Source: Mesostigma viride (Eukaryota > Streptophyta > Mesostigmatophyceae > Mesostigmatales > Mesostigmataceae). Taken from it: 64,000 bases of DNA. Shown piece by piece: positions 42,916-52,800 of the stretch; the first letter of the stretch is position 1, and every line of letters begins with the position of its first letter. The stretch is taken from positions 9,072,701-9,136,700 of the forward strand of contig RPFO01000154.1 in the NCBI GenBank assembly GCA_009746045.1, read 5' to 3'. The position numbers and the translations under genes are program-made. Below the pieces are notes generated by a model, which ran no database searches, was not told where the DNA came from, and saw only the letters and a program-made list of their open reading frames with translations.

Positions 42916-43079
42916 AGTGGGCAAATGAAGGCCATGACAACTAAGCAGCAAGCCGGGACGGCGACCAATGTATTCAAGGGCACCAGAAAGCAGGTACAGG
43001 CGAAGTATTTTTGAAATCATGACAGGCTGCCTGCTGCGGACTTTCGTTTTACCGTCTTTAGCGGTCATGCATTCTTTAA

Positions 43080-43243
43080 CCCCTCATTGGTCCCATTTAA
43101 AGCCGAAAAATCGGCTGCAAAATGCTAAATTTGCAAACCACCCCACACCCAACCTACCAACATCCAAGGGCTGTCCTTGGGGGTCAAGCATGTCCATGAG
43201 TTGCCCTTCGGGGTGAGCTATCACAACCTAACATATCTGCAGG
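43080..43243. repeat. Repeat shared with 39545-39712
   Basis: Same landmarks as the 39.5-kb copy and the same orientation relative to the window. It ends where the right 245-bp repeat begins, just as the LINE remnant ends at the left one. It could be a strongly 5'-truncated LINE copy. Confidence 0.65.
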
Positions 43244-43246
43244 GTA

Positions 43247-43488
43247 GGCCATAGAAAACTACCGCCAAAGTTAGGGGGGTCGAGACGCGCGTTTTCATTT
43301 TTGGTAGATTGTGCATTTTGAATTATGTTATAAGACCTAGGCACCTACCACTTCAGGGATGATAAACAATTAGTTGCTGAACAGTTTGAGCCATTGGGGT
43401 TATCATTTGGGTGGGTATACCAGCAGTTACACCCAGTACAGCCCATAGGGGTACCGTTGGTAAAAAGCAACCAAGGGGGTAGGGGTGG
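43247..43488 (+). repeat. 245-bp direct repeat, right copy
   Basis: Second copy of 41876-42117, with scattered substitutions. Together they delimit a 1.6-kb unit (41876-43488). Confidence 0.85.
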
Positions 43489-44367
43489 GCATACTACCTA
43501 CTAATACCTACTAATATGGCCCCCAACCATGCCATACAATACATTTCCCTTCCACAATGATGGGGAAACATAACTGCATCATCACACTGCCCTTACATGG
43601 CACCTATGTGCAGGTGCCACCTTGTCCATGCACGTAGGTAACGTGGTACGGATACCCTACGCAAGGCATACATTATAGGAGGCAGCCACCAACAAACTAG
43701 TGACGTTGAGCCTATTTCAGCCTGCCCTAGCAAGGATAAACTAGGCCTAAGCTGCTATAGCTTGCCAGGTGATGGCCAGCACACCTGGTGGCACATGCTG
43801 TCAGTGGGAAGCTTTTACTCACCAGTTACGTGCTTGATGATGCCACAGAGACCAGCCAACTGCCTCACAATCATGCAATATGTGTATGGGAAATGTATAA
43901 CAAACATATATGGAGGTATTCAAACCCATACAGCATCTAAAACTTATCGCCATCACACTGTGGCAGGTCAACTGACTGAGGGAAGCATCTAAGAAGGGTG
44001 TTTTAGAAAGGGGCCAGGCCAGGGTCAAGAAAGAGCATGAATAATGCAAAAAGAATGTGCTACACAAGCTAGAACGTATATATAAATGTCAAACATCGAT
44101 AGGAAAACGATGCTGAAGCTTTACCAGGCATGGATGGCGTTACCTTGGCCCAGGCGGTGGCCGCAAAATGGCGCATTTTGGCACACCAAAGTTGTGCAGC
44201 ATGGTCGCTAGATTCGGCGATTTCTTGCCACCCTTGCACGTTTATGACTACTATGTATCATAATAAGTACAAAGAAACCAATATATCCTTTAACATACGC
44301 CGTAAAGGTATTGCTGTCAACGTTTCTATCGTCCGGCCTGATCGCAGTTTTTTCCAGCAAGAACGCT
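43489..44367. other. Intergenic, no supported gene
   Basis: Short ORFs only and no recognisable motif. Its right edge is the hAT-like element target duplication. Confidence 0.45.
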
Positions 44368-44375
44368 GCCGACAC

Positions 44376-45883
44376 CAGTGATGATTCATACGCCGTATTA
44401 TACGCCGTATGAAGCGTATTATACGCGATACGCACGCGGCGCGTATGAAAATGGGGTACTTTCATACGCAAACGCGTATTTTTGCGTATTTTTGCGTATT
44501 TTCGCGTATTTTTTGGCATATTGTTGGCTTACGAGGTGGGTGCATTTGCTTGCCTAGACTGCGGCGCGCCGACCTGTAGTAGGAACAAATAATTGCGTGA
44601 TGAGCTAGCTAGTGTATAGTGCACTAAAGCTAAAAGCGCGTTCATAAAAACAATGGCTTCCCTGGTCTAATAACGCGCCCCATTAGCCTTTCACCTGTCA
44701 CCGCCACACGTGTGTGTGCCCACCTTCATTAGGATTCGCTGATACTCATTTCCCCTCTCACCTCTTTGGTCCATAATTGGCTAATAAAATATACCCATTT
44801 CCCCGAAAAAGCGCGTTCATTGTGACTTGTGAAGGCGGGAAGGCTGAAGATTCATCATCAAGAGGGTGATAAGCAACAGTATATTTGGAAATAAACGTAC
44901 ACCTATTTATCTGGATCAAGAAGGTGATAAGGTGTGCCAGCAACGTCGTGGTCGTCTGGCACCTAGATCGTAGCATATCGACATCCAGGCATGGCTGACA
45001 CGTGAGTCAATGGAACACGATGATGATGTGCGGCCCGATGAAGAAGAGGCCACATCCGAAACTGTCTGGACATACATTAGCAAAGAGCGCATCCTCAAGA
45101 ATCGGCAGCAGACAAATAACTACTACATGGATGATGGAGTACTCCGTTACAGGCTGCTGGTCGAGCAGGCGGAGAAGGAAAGCAATACCAGGAAGAGGAA
45201 GGCGACTAGTGACGCCAAGAAGCAGGCTGATGTGCGGGCGGCACTTAAAGACAGGCTTGCAGACGTTGTAGAAACCGACGCCTCTAACTGGGTGTCCCCT
45301 CATGCCAGCAACACCTCGGGGCGCGCTGCTGGGGCGGCTGGGCCAAGCGGATCATCAAAGGGCCAATCCACCGACGGTAATTTGCCTGCACCTTATGGGC
45401 TCAGCAAAGAGCAGCTGGACGAGGAGCTGTGCGAGGCATTCATTTGCGCCTTTCAATGCCATCGACGCCCTTCAATGTCATCGACACCTCGGGGCAATGT
45501 ATAGTGCATGCATATCTTGAGTTCTACAAATTTATTATCCTTTCCAGTGAGTTGTGCATTGATACTGGTATTGATACTTAGTTGCATGTTGTCTCGATTT
45601 TGAAGAGAAACTATCAAGTTAGACCGTTAGAAACTAAGCTTGTATTTAGGTAGTGGTGGCAATGCCAAAGGTCATGCTATATATGTCATGTATAGGCATG
45701 TATGGAAAAACACCAGCAGACTATGCTTGGTTGCTCAGAATGTTGAAAACCCCTCAAAATCATGCCAAAAAAGGGGTTTTCAACGGTTAGCGTACGATCA
45801 GCGTATAATACATTATACACCGCGTATTATACATTATACACCTGGGGCCGCGTACGACGCGTATCGCGTATGAATCATCACTG
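44376..45883. mobile_element. hAT-like TIR transposon, 1508 bp, probably non-autonomous
   Basis: Flanked by the 8-bp target duplication GCCGACAC (44368-44375 and 45884-45891). The ends are an 18-bp perfect inverted repeat, CAGTGATGATTCATACGC. An 8-bp duplication and CAG-starting ends are hallmarks of the hAT superfamily. Subterminal regions are packed with GCGTATTATACGC-type repeats, as expected for hAT transposase sites. No hAT transposase was recognised. A 164-codon ORF and a 120-bp piece of the 18.2-kb repeat lie inside. Confidence 0.88.
45010..45504 (+). CDS. Unknown ORF inside the hAT-like element
   Basis: 164 codons from the ATG at 45010 (MEHDDDVRPDEEEATSETVW). The N-terminus is acidic. 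The middle is charged and probably helical (VLRYRLLVEQAEKESNTRKR, KKQADVRAALKDRLADV), then Ser/Gly-rich, ending CQCHRRPS-like sequence. No zinc finger or DDE motif. It could be a captured host fragment or an exon of a degraded transposase. Confidence 0.4.
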   Translation: MEHDDDVRPDEEEATSETVWTYISKERILKNRQQTNNYYMDDGVLRYRLLVEQAEKESNTRKRKATSDAKKQADVRAALKDRLADVVETDASNWVSPHASNTSGRAAGAAGPSGSSKGQSTDGNLPAPYGLSKEQLDEELCEAFICAFQCHRRPSMSSTPRGNV

Positions 45884-45891
45884 GCCGACAC

Positions 45892-46965
45892 CTATCAAAT
45901 GGCATTCCCGCGAACCAAAAATTGGCCTGTAGCATCTTTAGGACGTATAAAATCAATTTCCTAAGTTTGGCCAGAAAATTCGAACGCAAACGTAAATGCC
46001 ATGCGTGGGCGCAAGCCGCCATGGCCAGGTCGTCGTTTTCCGGAACTGCACGTTTTACGTGAAAAAGTACCCTGACCCCTTGTACTTTGACCGGCCAGAA
46101 CACCTCTATAACTTTGTCAGAAGTATGCGAACCCTAGTACCATGCTGTGAGGAAAATTATAAACTTTCGATCTTCTCAGCTAAACTTTTCCTAATTCTCA
46201 ATAGTTTTCGCGCAATTTGGTCCCCCGCGGAGCAGCCGATGCATCGGCTGCAAGTCGATTTTTGGCGGAAAATCGGCTGCAAGACCAATGAGGGGTTAAG
46301 CCGCTTGGAGGAGGCGGTAATGGCTGCCGCGTTGGCCGGTGGCTGTGTCGCAATGGTGTCCACAGCGTCGACTAGTTGCGTAATGGTGTGAGGCGCTGAG
46401 TCCTCCCCATCGGCGGGGGCCGGGAATGGGAGGCGGCTGACGGTGATTCCGCCATGGCTAGTTTCACATCAAATTTTTTTGGCACTTTCTGGCCAAAAAA
46501 TTATTTGACTGGCTTGGTAAAACATGTTGAACCCAGGTTTTGGGCCCAAGCGAGCACATATATGGTAGTGTTTACCCCCCAAAATTGGGGGTCATCGGAC
46601 AAACCTGGCAAGGTTAACTGTGACGTATAACAGCATAAGGTACATGGTTTTTGACATTTTTGCACATATGGAGGCAAGCAATCAACATCAAATTTTATTC
46701 CATTGACCCAGAAACTTGCATGCAAACTGAATTATGGTCCTCCATCATGATGACATTGCGAAGTCTCAGTTTGCACCCCACCTTCAACATGTTGGTGACG
46801 TTTGACAGCATAAAAAGTCAACAAAATTTTTGCAGAGTGACCCGTTTTCCTGGGGAATGGCCAGGCCAGGCCAGGCAGTAATTAATAATAATATAGATTA
46901 CCCTAATTCCTAATGGACCTATGGAGAACTCATTGCAAAACACAAGTCATGGGAAGCATCATGCC
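45892..46965. other. Intergenic with an inverted repeat scrap
   Basis: 46225-46300 carries GCCGATGCATCGGCTGC and AAAATCGGCTGC..AATGAGGGGTTAA, an inverted relative of 43078-43125. No gene recognised. Confidence 0.45.
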
Positions 46966-46971
46966 TTTATT
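46966..46971 (-). terminator. AATAAA poly(A) signal of P5
   Basis: Minus-strand GATTAATAAAGG, about 60 nt after the P5 stop. A hairpin-capable CATATGAGTTACCATATG precedes it. Confidence 0.7.
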
Positions 46972-47028
46972 AATCATATGGTAACTCATATGGCTATCAA
47001 TTAGCCACTTATGTCACCAGGCAGGTAT

Positions 47029-47577
47029 CTAGTCCATCCAGCCAGCAAACATTGCATTGAAATCCAGGGGGGTGCTGGGGTTAAACAACATCCCCTGCAT
47101 CGTCCCGTGGCCAATTATGGGAGGAGGGAAAACGGCCTCCATCACCCCGTGCAGGCGCAGGTGCATTGACCACAGCTCCATCATTTCCTCTCGCGTCACG
47201 GGAACGTGCCCCCCTGCTGGCAGGTTGCGGGTAGACGAAAACGTGGCAGCCATCGCCTTGACCGCATCGTCGCAGCCCGTGTTCAGACTGGTCACCTCGA
47301 CGAGCTCCTGTTCGCCGCTGTCCCACGTTATGTGAAACAGCAAGACGCGTCCACCATCCTCCGTCACGGGGCCGAGGCACGCGTCGTGGATCGCGCGAAC
47401 GGGGGATTCGTTGTCGACATCGCTCAGACGCTGTTCGAATTCGCCATGCTCGCGACAGACGCGCCTCAGCGACGTCCTGGCATCGCGCAGTCGATTGGCG
47501 AGCTGGCTGCACGCGACGTGCAAGCTTTCAACCATCGCCATCGCCTCGGCCCCTGCGTTGGTGGGCCTGGGATTCAT
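47029..47577 (-). CDS. P5: unknown protein outside the seen palindrome, same gene style as P1-P4
   Basis: 182 codons from the ATG at 47577 (MNPRPTNAGAEAM). The frame is also open upstream to 47640, but without ATG. The N-terminal half is probably helical (ARTSLRRVCREHGEFEQRL). The middle has LLFHITWDSGEQELVEVTSL, a possible small beta domain. The end is hydrophobic (FNPSTPLDFNAMFAGWMD). Not recognised. A TATA-like TTTATATTG lies at about 47665, and an AATAAA end follows. It resembles the palindrome genes in length, GC-rich codon use and short UTRs, and may belong to the same element. Confidence 0.6.
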   Translation of the reverse strand: MNPRPTNAGAEAMAMVESLHVACSQLANRLRDARTSLRRVCREHGEFEQRLSDVDNESPVRAIHDACLGPVTEDGGRVLLFHITWDSGEQELVEVTSLNTGCDDAVKAMAATFSSTRNLPAGGHVPVTREEMMELWSMHLRLHGVMEAVFPPPIIGHGTMQGMLFNPSTPLDFNAMFAGWMD

Positions 47578-48229
47578 GGCGTCGTTGTCGGATATTGCGT
47601 GAGTTTCGTCGACGAAAATGGAAAGGGGAGACGATGGCAATGCGTGGGAAGACGTCGACGCAATATAAACGCGTTCCAGACGCTGGCGTTACGTCCTAAC
47701 CGTCTCCTGTCCGCCGGCATGGACGCGATGACCTGGAAATGCATCGGTTGACAGACAGCAATGCCGAACTGTGCTCGCTTTTTAGACCTCAAAATTTAGT
47801 ATCTACGCGTTTAGGGCGATGCCCCGGATCGCATGCGTCTATAAATCGTTAAATATCCTTAAATATCCGATTCGTGTGCCCCTTCTTCGTGCCAGGCGAC
47901 CATCGCTTTCGTTAGACATCCATTTGCTGCACTGGCGAGCTTCGCGCATCTCGTCTATTGTGCCGTCGCCACATGGCACGAAATGTACTATACGTGCGTC
48001 CTGGTACAGTGATATCGCCTGTCGTCGCGCACCTTTTTGTCTCTAGGCCTTTTCGAGTCGAAATCGCCCAAGTCCTTGGCCTCGGCGGGCAGTCTGAGGG
48101 CCTAGGGCGCGTGCGACGCGTCGTGGGGCGTCGATACTACATGCGTGGTACGGCGGGCACGGGAACTACGCGTACCACGTCGTACCGTCCACCAACGTGA
48201 CCAGCCTGCGCGGGGCGCGGGGAATTAAC
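47578..48229. promoter_or_regulatory. P5 upstream region
   Basis: TATA-like element near 47665 (minus) and a TCTTCCCA motif at 47655 (minus) similar to those of the palindrome genes. On the plus strand, ATAAATCGTTAAATATCC at 47840 is AT-rich. No additional gene. Confidence 0.4.
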
Positions 48230-48400
48230 GGGGCGTACATGGAATTTTACTTCAGACGATACGGATCTACTTCAAAGTACGGTGTACTACGCCGTACCGC
48301 CCAGCAACGCGTCAGATCTGCGCGGGGCGCGGGGAATCAACTTGACGTACAGGGAACTTTACTTCAGACGATACGGATTTACTTCAAAGTACTCCAAACT
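48230..48400. repeat. Two-unit tandem repeat of about 118 bp
   Basis: GCGCGGGGCGCGGGGAAT starts at about 48210 and 48318, followed in both by TTTACTTCAGACGATACGGA and CTACTTCAAAGTAC-like sequence. The left palindrome arm enters this repeat. Confidence 0.75.
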
Positions 48401-48401
48401 A

Positions 48402-48590
48402 GCCGACGTACGTTTGAAGTACGGAAACCCACGTTGTACTAGTTTGTACTATTCAACTAACCAGTGACGTAAGTTTTAAGTACGGAAACCCACGTTGTAC
48501 TAGTTTGTACTACCCAATTGGCCAGTGACGTAAGTTTGAAGTACGGAAACCCATGTTGTACTAGTTTGTACTACGCCATACGTGTCCCAG
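48402..48590. repeat. 61-bp tandem repeat, three units
   Basis: Units near 48402, 48463 and 48524, each with AAGTACGGAAACCCACGTTG and TACTAGTTTGTACTA. The right-arm counterpart is at about 63705-63895. Confidence 0.85.
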
Positions 48591-48610
48591 CCATCGCGCG
48601 AGACGTCTGC

Positions 48611-48925
48611 CACGTGTCAGTCATCGACGGTGCCACGTGTCAGTCATCGACGGTGCCACGTGTCGGTCATCGACGGTGCCACGTGTCAGTCATCGACGGT
48701 GCCACGCGTCGGTCATCGACGGTGCCACGTGTCGGTCATCGACGGTGCCACGTGTCGGTCATCGACGGTGCCACGTGTCGGTCATCGACGGTGCCACGCG
48801 TCGGTCATCGACGGTGCCACGCGTCGGTCATCGACGGTGCCACGTGTCGGTCATCGACGGTGCCACGTGTCGGTCATCGACGGTGCCACGTGTCGGTCAT
48901 CGACGGTGCCACGTGTCGGTCGTCG
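48611..48925. repeat. 23-bp tandem array, 13 units plus a partial, G-box containing
   Basis: Exact 23-bp period from 48611: CACGTGTCGGTCATCGACGG + TGC, with variants (CAGTC; CGCGT in place of CGTGT). Most units carry CCACGTGTC, a G-box/ABRE-type bZIP site. There are no unique spacers, so it is not a CRISPR. It lies downstream of P1 and about 900 bp upstream of P5. The right-arm copy (63404-63690) is eroded. Confidence 0.93.
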
Positions 48926-49086
48926 CGTGACGGCGCGGGTCATCGCCGGGTCCGAGGACGTATGTAGGACTTAGCCGATTTCGGTCGCGAGGCCGCGAAT
49001 CCTACATACCCAGTGCATGATGGGCGCGCGTGGGATGACTCGTTGAGCAAGACAAGAGAGGGCTTTTATTAATAAATAGATAGTGC

Positions 49087-49117
49087 ATTACATGACGAGG
49101 CTCTCGTTTCGAGCCTC
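49087..49117 (-). terminator. P1 3' hairpin and AATAAA
   Basis: Minus strand: GAGGCTC/GAGCCTC stem (49097-49117) about 35 nt after the P1 stop, then CATGTAATGC and AATAAA at about 49065-49070. The same structure is at 63206-63258 in the right arm. Confidence 0.7.
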
Positions 49118-49150
49118 CAATAGGAGGAGTTATCCACCCCTAAGTTTCCA

Positions 49151-49863
49151 CTAAAAATCCGACAGGTCATCGCCCTCGGACTCATCCAGGTCCCCGTCGG
49201 ACTCGCGGTTCCAGCGTGGGTTCCACTCGTCGTCCTCGTCGAACGGGTCAAAATTCTCGTTGAACATGTCATCAATAACGTCCCCCTCGGAGCGTTCGCG
49301 GACGAGTCTGCACTTCTTGTCACAGGCCGCGGAGGGGTGGCCGAAGTCCCTGAGGACCTGCTCGCCGGCCTCTTCGGCGATCTGGTAATCGCAGACGCGC
49401 GCGTAGTCTTGGCGCCATTCGAAAAACCCATCATGTTCGCGGCAGCGACGGCAGAGGATGTCGCATTCCTCGCCCCCGTGGAAATGCCGCTTCACCATCA
49501 TGAGCGCCACGCGCGTCGTCCTGCGCCCGCACCGTCGGCAATGGGCGTGGGGCTTCTTGAACAGCTTGCGAGGCCGGATCGGGTCGCGACGGGCCGCGGC
49601 GGCCTGCTTGTGGGTCAGGTAAGAATCGTCTCCCTCGCGCGGCTTTCGGGGCGCCCCGGGCGCCTGGGGAACCGTGTCGGCCTGCGGGGGGCGCGGACAG
49701 CACGCGAGGGAAGAATGCACGATCGAGGTCAGCGAGAGAAACAGGACAAGCGGACACGCGAACAGACTCGGGGAAGAATGGCGGACAGAGAGAGAGTCCT
49801 CGCGCACTCGATTCTTACCTGGACAACCGCGCCGGACACCGGGGAGGAATTGGGAGTGGCCAT
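49151..49863 (-). CDS. P1: zinc-ribbon-like acidic protein, two exons (left arm)
   Basis: Exon 1 is 49863-49819 (MATPNSSPVSGAVVQ), the intron 137 bp (GTAAGA...CCGCAG), exon 2 49681-49151; 191 codons, intron phase 0. The middle has HCRRCGRRTTR and CDILCRRCREHDGFF, two CxxC knuckles 20 residues apart that suggest a zinc ribbon. A third Cys pair, CDKKC, follows. The N-terminus is basic (KPREGDDSY, KLFKKPHAHC). The C-terminal 45 residues are strongly acidic (DVIDDMFNENFDPFDEDDEW). A nucleic-acid or chromatin role is plausible but inferred. I do not recognise the family. The right-arm copy is identical in frame and length. Confidence 0.82.
49682..49818 (-). other. P1 intron with TTCTTCCC motifs
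   Basis: 137-bp GT-AG intron containing CATTCTTCCCCGAG and GCATTCTTCCCTCG. The P2 and P3 introns also have two or more such motifs. Confidence 0.8.
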
Positions 49864-50075
49864 TCGGGGAAGATTTCGGGAGATGGGGAGAGGGCTTTCG
49901 AGGCAGTGTCTCGAGTGAGAGCTCGTTGCGTGGGATGCCCGGACAGAGCGGGTGTCCCGCTTATGTAGTGGCGACGGGTTCCCACGGACGGCCAGGATGA
50001 TCCTCCGATCCACGGTGTGCCAATCACTCTGCCTGCGCCGCGCCAACCGATCCGATCGGACGCTCGCTCGTATCC
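49864..50075 (-). promoter_or_regulatory. P1 promoter
   Basis: On the minus strand: CCAAT box (GATTGGCACACCG), TATA-like CTACATAAGCGG, then CTGTCCGGGCATCC, which also occurs at the same place in the P2 promoter, and a leader ending AATCTTCCCCGA before the ATG. Confidence 0.65.
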
Positions 50076-50941
50076 TATTGGTGGATACTCCAAGCGCCGC
50101 GCCAGAGACGGGTGTACCCTCTGTTCCACCTCCCCTTTCCGCCCTCTTAACCCCTATTATTGACCCCCGAAAACCCCCTTCCCGACCCCTAAAAAAGCCC
50201 TGTTCCAGTGTTCCGGCCCACCCCCCCTGGGCCGGTATCATTTGAAAAAAAAAAAATTCTGGCCAGGAAAATGGCGTTTTCGGACTTAGCCGATTTCGGC
50301 CTCTCCCTCTCTCCCTCTCTCCTTCTCTCTCTCTCCTTTCTCTCTCCTCTCCCTATCTCTTCTCCTCTCCCTTCCCGTCCCTATATATCCAGGGTATAGG
50401 GGGTCTATATATTTTCCTATTATCTACTTTTTAGAAGAATACCGGCACGCCCCCTCCGGGAATAGGAACGGTATATATAGGCGGCTATTCGTCCTATTTA
50501 ACCGTGGGCGTGAATAGGACACCGTCTCATATATCCTATTTCCGGGAGGGTGGTTCCGGTATCATTCTAAAAAGTAGATAATAGGAAAATAAATAGATAG
50601 ACCCTATTCCATGGATATATAGGGAGGAAGGAGAGGAGAAAGGGAGAGAGGGAAGGAAGGGATGGAGAGAGAGGAAGGAAGGAAGGGAGAGAAAGGGGAA
50701 GAGGAGGCTGAAAACGGCTAAGTCCAAAACGAAGGATTTCGGTCCCAGGAAAATTTTTTTTCAGAATGATACCGGCCCAGGGGGGGTGGGCCGGAACACC
50801 GGAACAGGCCTTTTTCGGGGGTCGGGAAGGGGGTTTTCGGGGGTCAAAAAAAGGGGTGAATAGGGCAAAAAGAGGGGTGGAACGGGCTGCGCCTCCCTTT
50901 CGGGCCGAATCGGCGCAGCGCTCCGAGTATCCTCCAATCGG
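50076..50941. repeat. Nested imperfect palindrome, about 865 bp
   Basis: The left half (CTATTGGTGGATACTCC ... GGGCCGGTATCATT) pairs with the right half (AATGATACCGGCCC ... GAGTATCCTCCAATCG), with the centre near 50508. By eye the halves are about 75-80 percent alike, so it is older than the large palindrome. It includes CT-rich and GA-rich tracts, AAAAAGTAGATAATAGG blocks and ACTTAGCCGATTTCGG-type motifs. There is no ORF. The right-arm copy is 61384-62248. Confidence 0.88.
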
Positions 50942-51230
50942 ATCGCTCCGTTCGGCGGGAGATCCACGTGACCAGGGTGAGTCGCATCTCTCTTCTGGCG
51001 CCGTACTCCTAGTATCCACCAATGATAAGCGCCCGTACTACCGAGTGACCGAGACGGACTTGATTGGTGACAGATGTAAGCATAAGATACGCGGCGTCAA
51101 CGCACGCGGACGCGCCCGGATAGCGGGCTTGGGACTTGGCCGAATTCGCGGGTCCGCGGTCCTAGCTATGCGCATCTAGCTACCGTGGGAACATGATGGG
51201 ACTCATTGAATAGGGTTCATACACTCTTTT
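50942..51230. promoter_or_regulatory. Promoter-like block without an obvious gene
   Basis: Contains TAGTATCCACCAATG, GATTGG and GGACTTGGCCGAATTCG modules like those upstream of the palindrome genes, but no coding sequence begins nearby. It may serve as spacer or be a relic of a lost gene. The P2 poly(A) signal lies at its right edge. Confidence 0.4.
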
Positions 51231-51286
51231 ATTCATAAATAGGCGGGGTTAAAGCACGTATCTCCTATCTACCCTGGCTATCTACC

Positions 51287-52454
51287 TCACGCGGCGCGCG
51301 CGTCGGCGAGGACGCGGGCCGGGGACACGCCGTCCTCGTGGTATACGGCGGGCACGCCGCGGCTGGGCGGGATGGAGCTGATGCACACGGCGCGCACCCA
51401 GGTGGACCCGTCCGTCCTCCGCTCGTACTCCAGGAACACGTTGGCATTTGGCCGCTTGGAAAGGCCGGCCCGACGCGCCTCGTGCGAGGACAGGATCGCA
51501 GCGAGCGGGCTGCGAGCGAAGTCCCTCAGTGGGACAAGTCCGATCGTGCGCCCCGGCCGGCCGGCGTGGCGGAAGACGCTGTACACAGTGCCGTCCGACG
51601 CGGTCGCCGGCTCGCTCAGCCAGTAGTCGGCCCCGACGCCGACTTCGTACGCCGGAATTACTTCCACGAACTTCCCCGCGGAGTCGACCCAGCGCGTGCG
51701 GCCCTTGGCGTCGTCTTGCCTTCGCACGGTCGGGTCGCGCGCCACGTGCGCAAACACGGATGAGGCCAGGTGTCGCTTGGTCAGGGGGCCGAATGCGGGC
51801 CAGTCCTTGACGCGGTCGGAGAAGTCCGGAAACTCGCTGTCGTCCGCCGTCATCTCGGCGGCGGGCCGCTTCTTGGTCGCGGGACGAGGGGCGGGCGCGG
51901 GACGAGGCGCGGGCGCGGGCGCCGGCGTGGGCGGGAGGACGGTGTCGGAGCCCTGCGCCCACGTGCCCGTTTCGTAGGACGGTGAGGCGGGGAAGCCGTA
52001 GGCGTCCGCGAACGAGCTGACCGGCGCGCTGTGCTTGAGCGGGCCGACCACTTGGCTGGAGGAGTCGGTGATGTCCGCCAGCAGGAGGTACGTCCACGGC
52101 CCCACTCGCGCGCCTTCGGGGGGCGGGGGAGGCGCGGCGACGAGCGCGGTGTCCGCGGGGCTGTCCGGGGTCGATTCGCCGCCGGACGCCGCCCCGGCGC
52201 AGTCCGGGTCGATCTCGTCGAGCGTCGGGAAGCTTCCCCATCCCAGGCCCTCCATGATGTCCACGTCCTGCATGGTGCGGATGCGAGCATAAGATGCGCG
52301 AGTGTGTTAGAGGGAAGAATTCGAGGGGCCAGACATGCGCGAGGATGGCTAGATGGGGGAAGAATGTGGGTCTCACCTTTTCGGGGAACATACGCAGGAT
52401 GTCGAAGGACAGTTCGGAGAGGCAGCGCAGGTCGGGCGTCTGTGCGGAATCCAT
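51287..52454 (-). CDS. P2: unknown protein with C-terminal domain shared with P3, two exons (left arm)
   Basis: Exon 1 is 52454-52377 (26 codons, MDSAQTPDLRCLSELSFDIL), the intron 109 bp, exon 2 52267-51287; 352 codons, phase 0. N-terminal part: acidic stretch (DVDIMEGLGWGSFPTLDEID), a possible activation-domain-like segment, then Ser/Pro. The middle is Pro/Ala-rich (APAPAPRPAPAPRPATKKR) with a basic nuclear-signal-like KKR. Residues 175-352 form a domain shared with P3: FSDRVKDWPAFGP, GRTIGLVPLRDF, DGSTWVRAV, YHEDGVSPARVL. Function unknown. The right-arm copy is frameshifted. Confidence 0.82.
52268..52376 (-). other. P2 intron with TTCTTCCC motifs
   Basis: 109-bp GT-AG intron (GTGAGA ... 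ATGCAG) with ACATTCTTCCCCC and GAATTCTTCCCTC. An ATG at the acceptor (ATGCAG) is in frame with exon 2 and could give a shorter product if intron 1 were retained. Confidence 0.8.
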
Positions 52455-52800
52455 GGAGGAAGAATTGGTGGGGAGAGAGTTGGAGAGTCGGAGAGAGCTG
52501 GAGAGCTGTACTCGAGAGAGCTGGAGAGCAGGATGCCCGGACAGTCCGGTTGTCCTCCTCTTTATGCGTTTTTCGTGGGCGAACGGACGCTCCGGATTCG
52601 CCGCGATCGGAGGGTTGCCAATCACCCTCCGTGGATAACGCCGATCGTGTGCCAATCACGGCCGACCGTCGGATGGGCCGGGCATCTCCCGCGCCGCGCC
52701 ATCGTTACCGTGGAGATGCGCTAGTATCCACCGATGTATGTTAGTATCCACCAATGGGACGCCGGCGAGCCATACCGCGGCCTGGACTTAGCGATTTCGG
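52455..52800 (-). promoter_or_regulatory. P2 promoter with shared modules
   Basis: On the minus strand: GTATCCACCAAT-type modules (about 52722-52755, two copies), CCAAT boxes (GATTGGCACACGATCGG, GATTGGCAACC), TATA-like CGCATAAAGAGG, CTGTCCGGGCATCC, then a CT-rich leader with AGCTCTC repeats ending ATTCTTCCTCC before the ATG. Confidence 0.65.

Noticed and set aside
48611-48925. CRISPR-like array
   Set aside because: The 23-bp units are head to tail with no variable spacers, and the host is eukaryotic.
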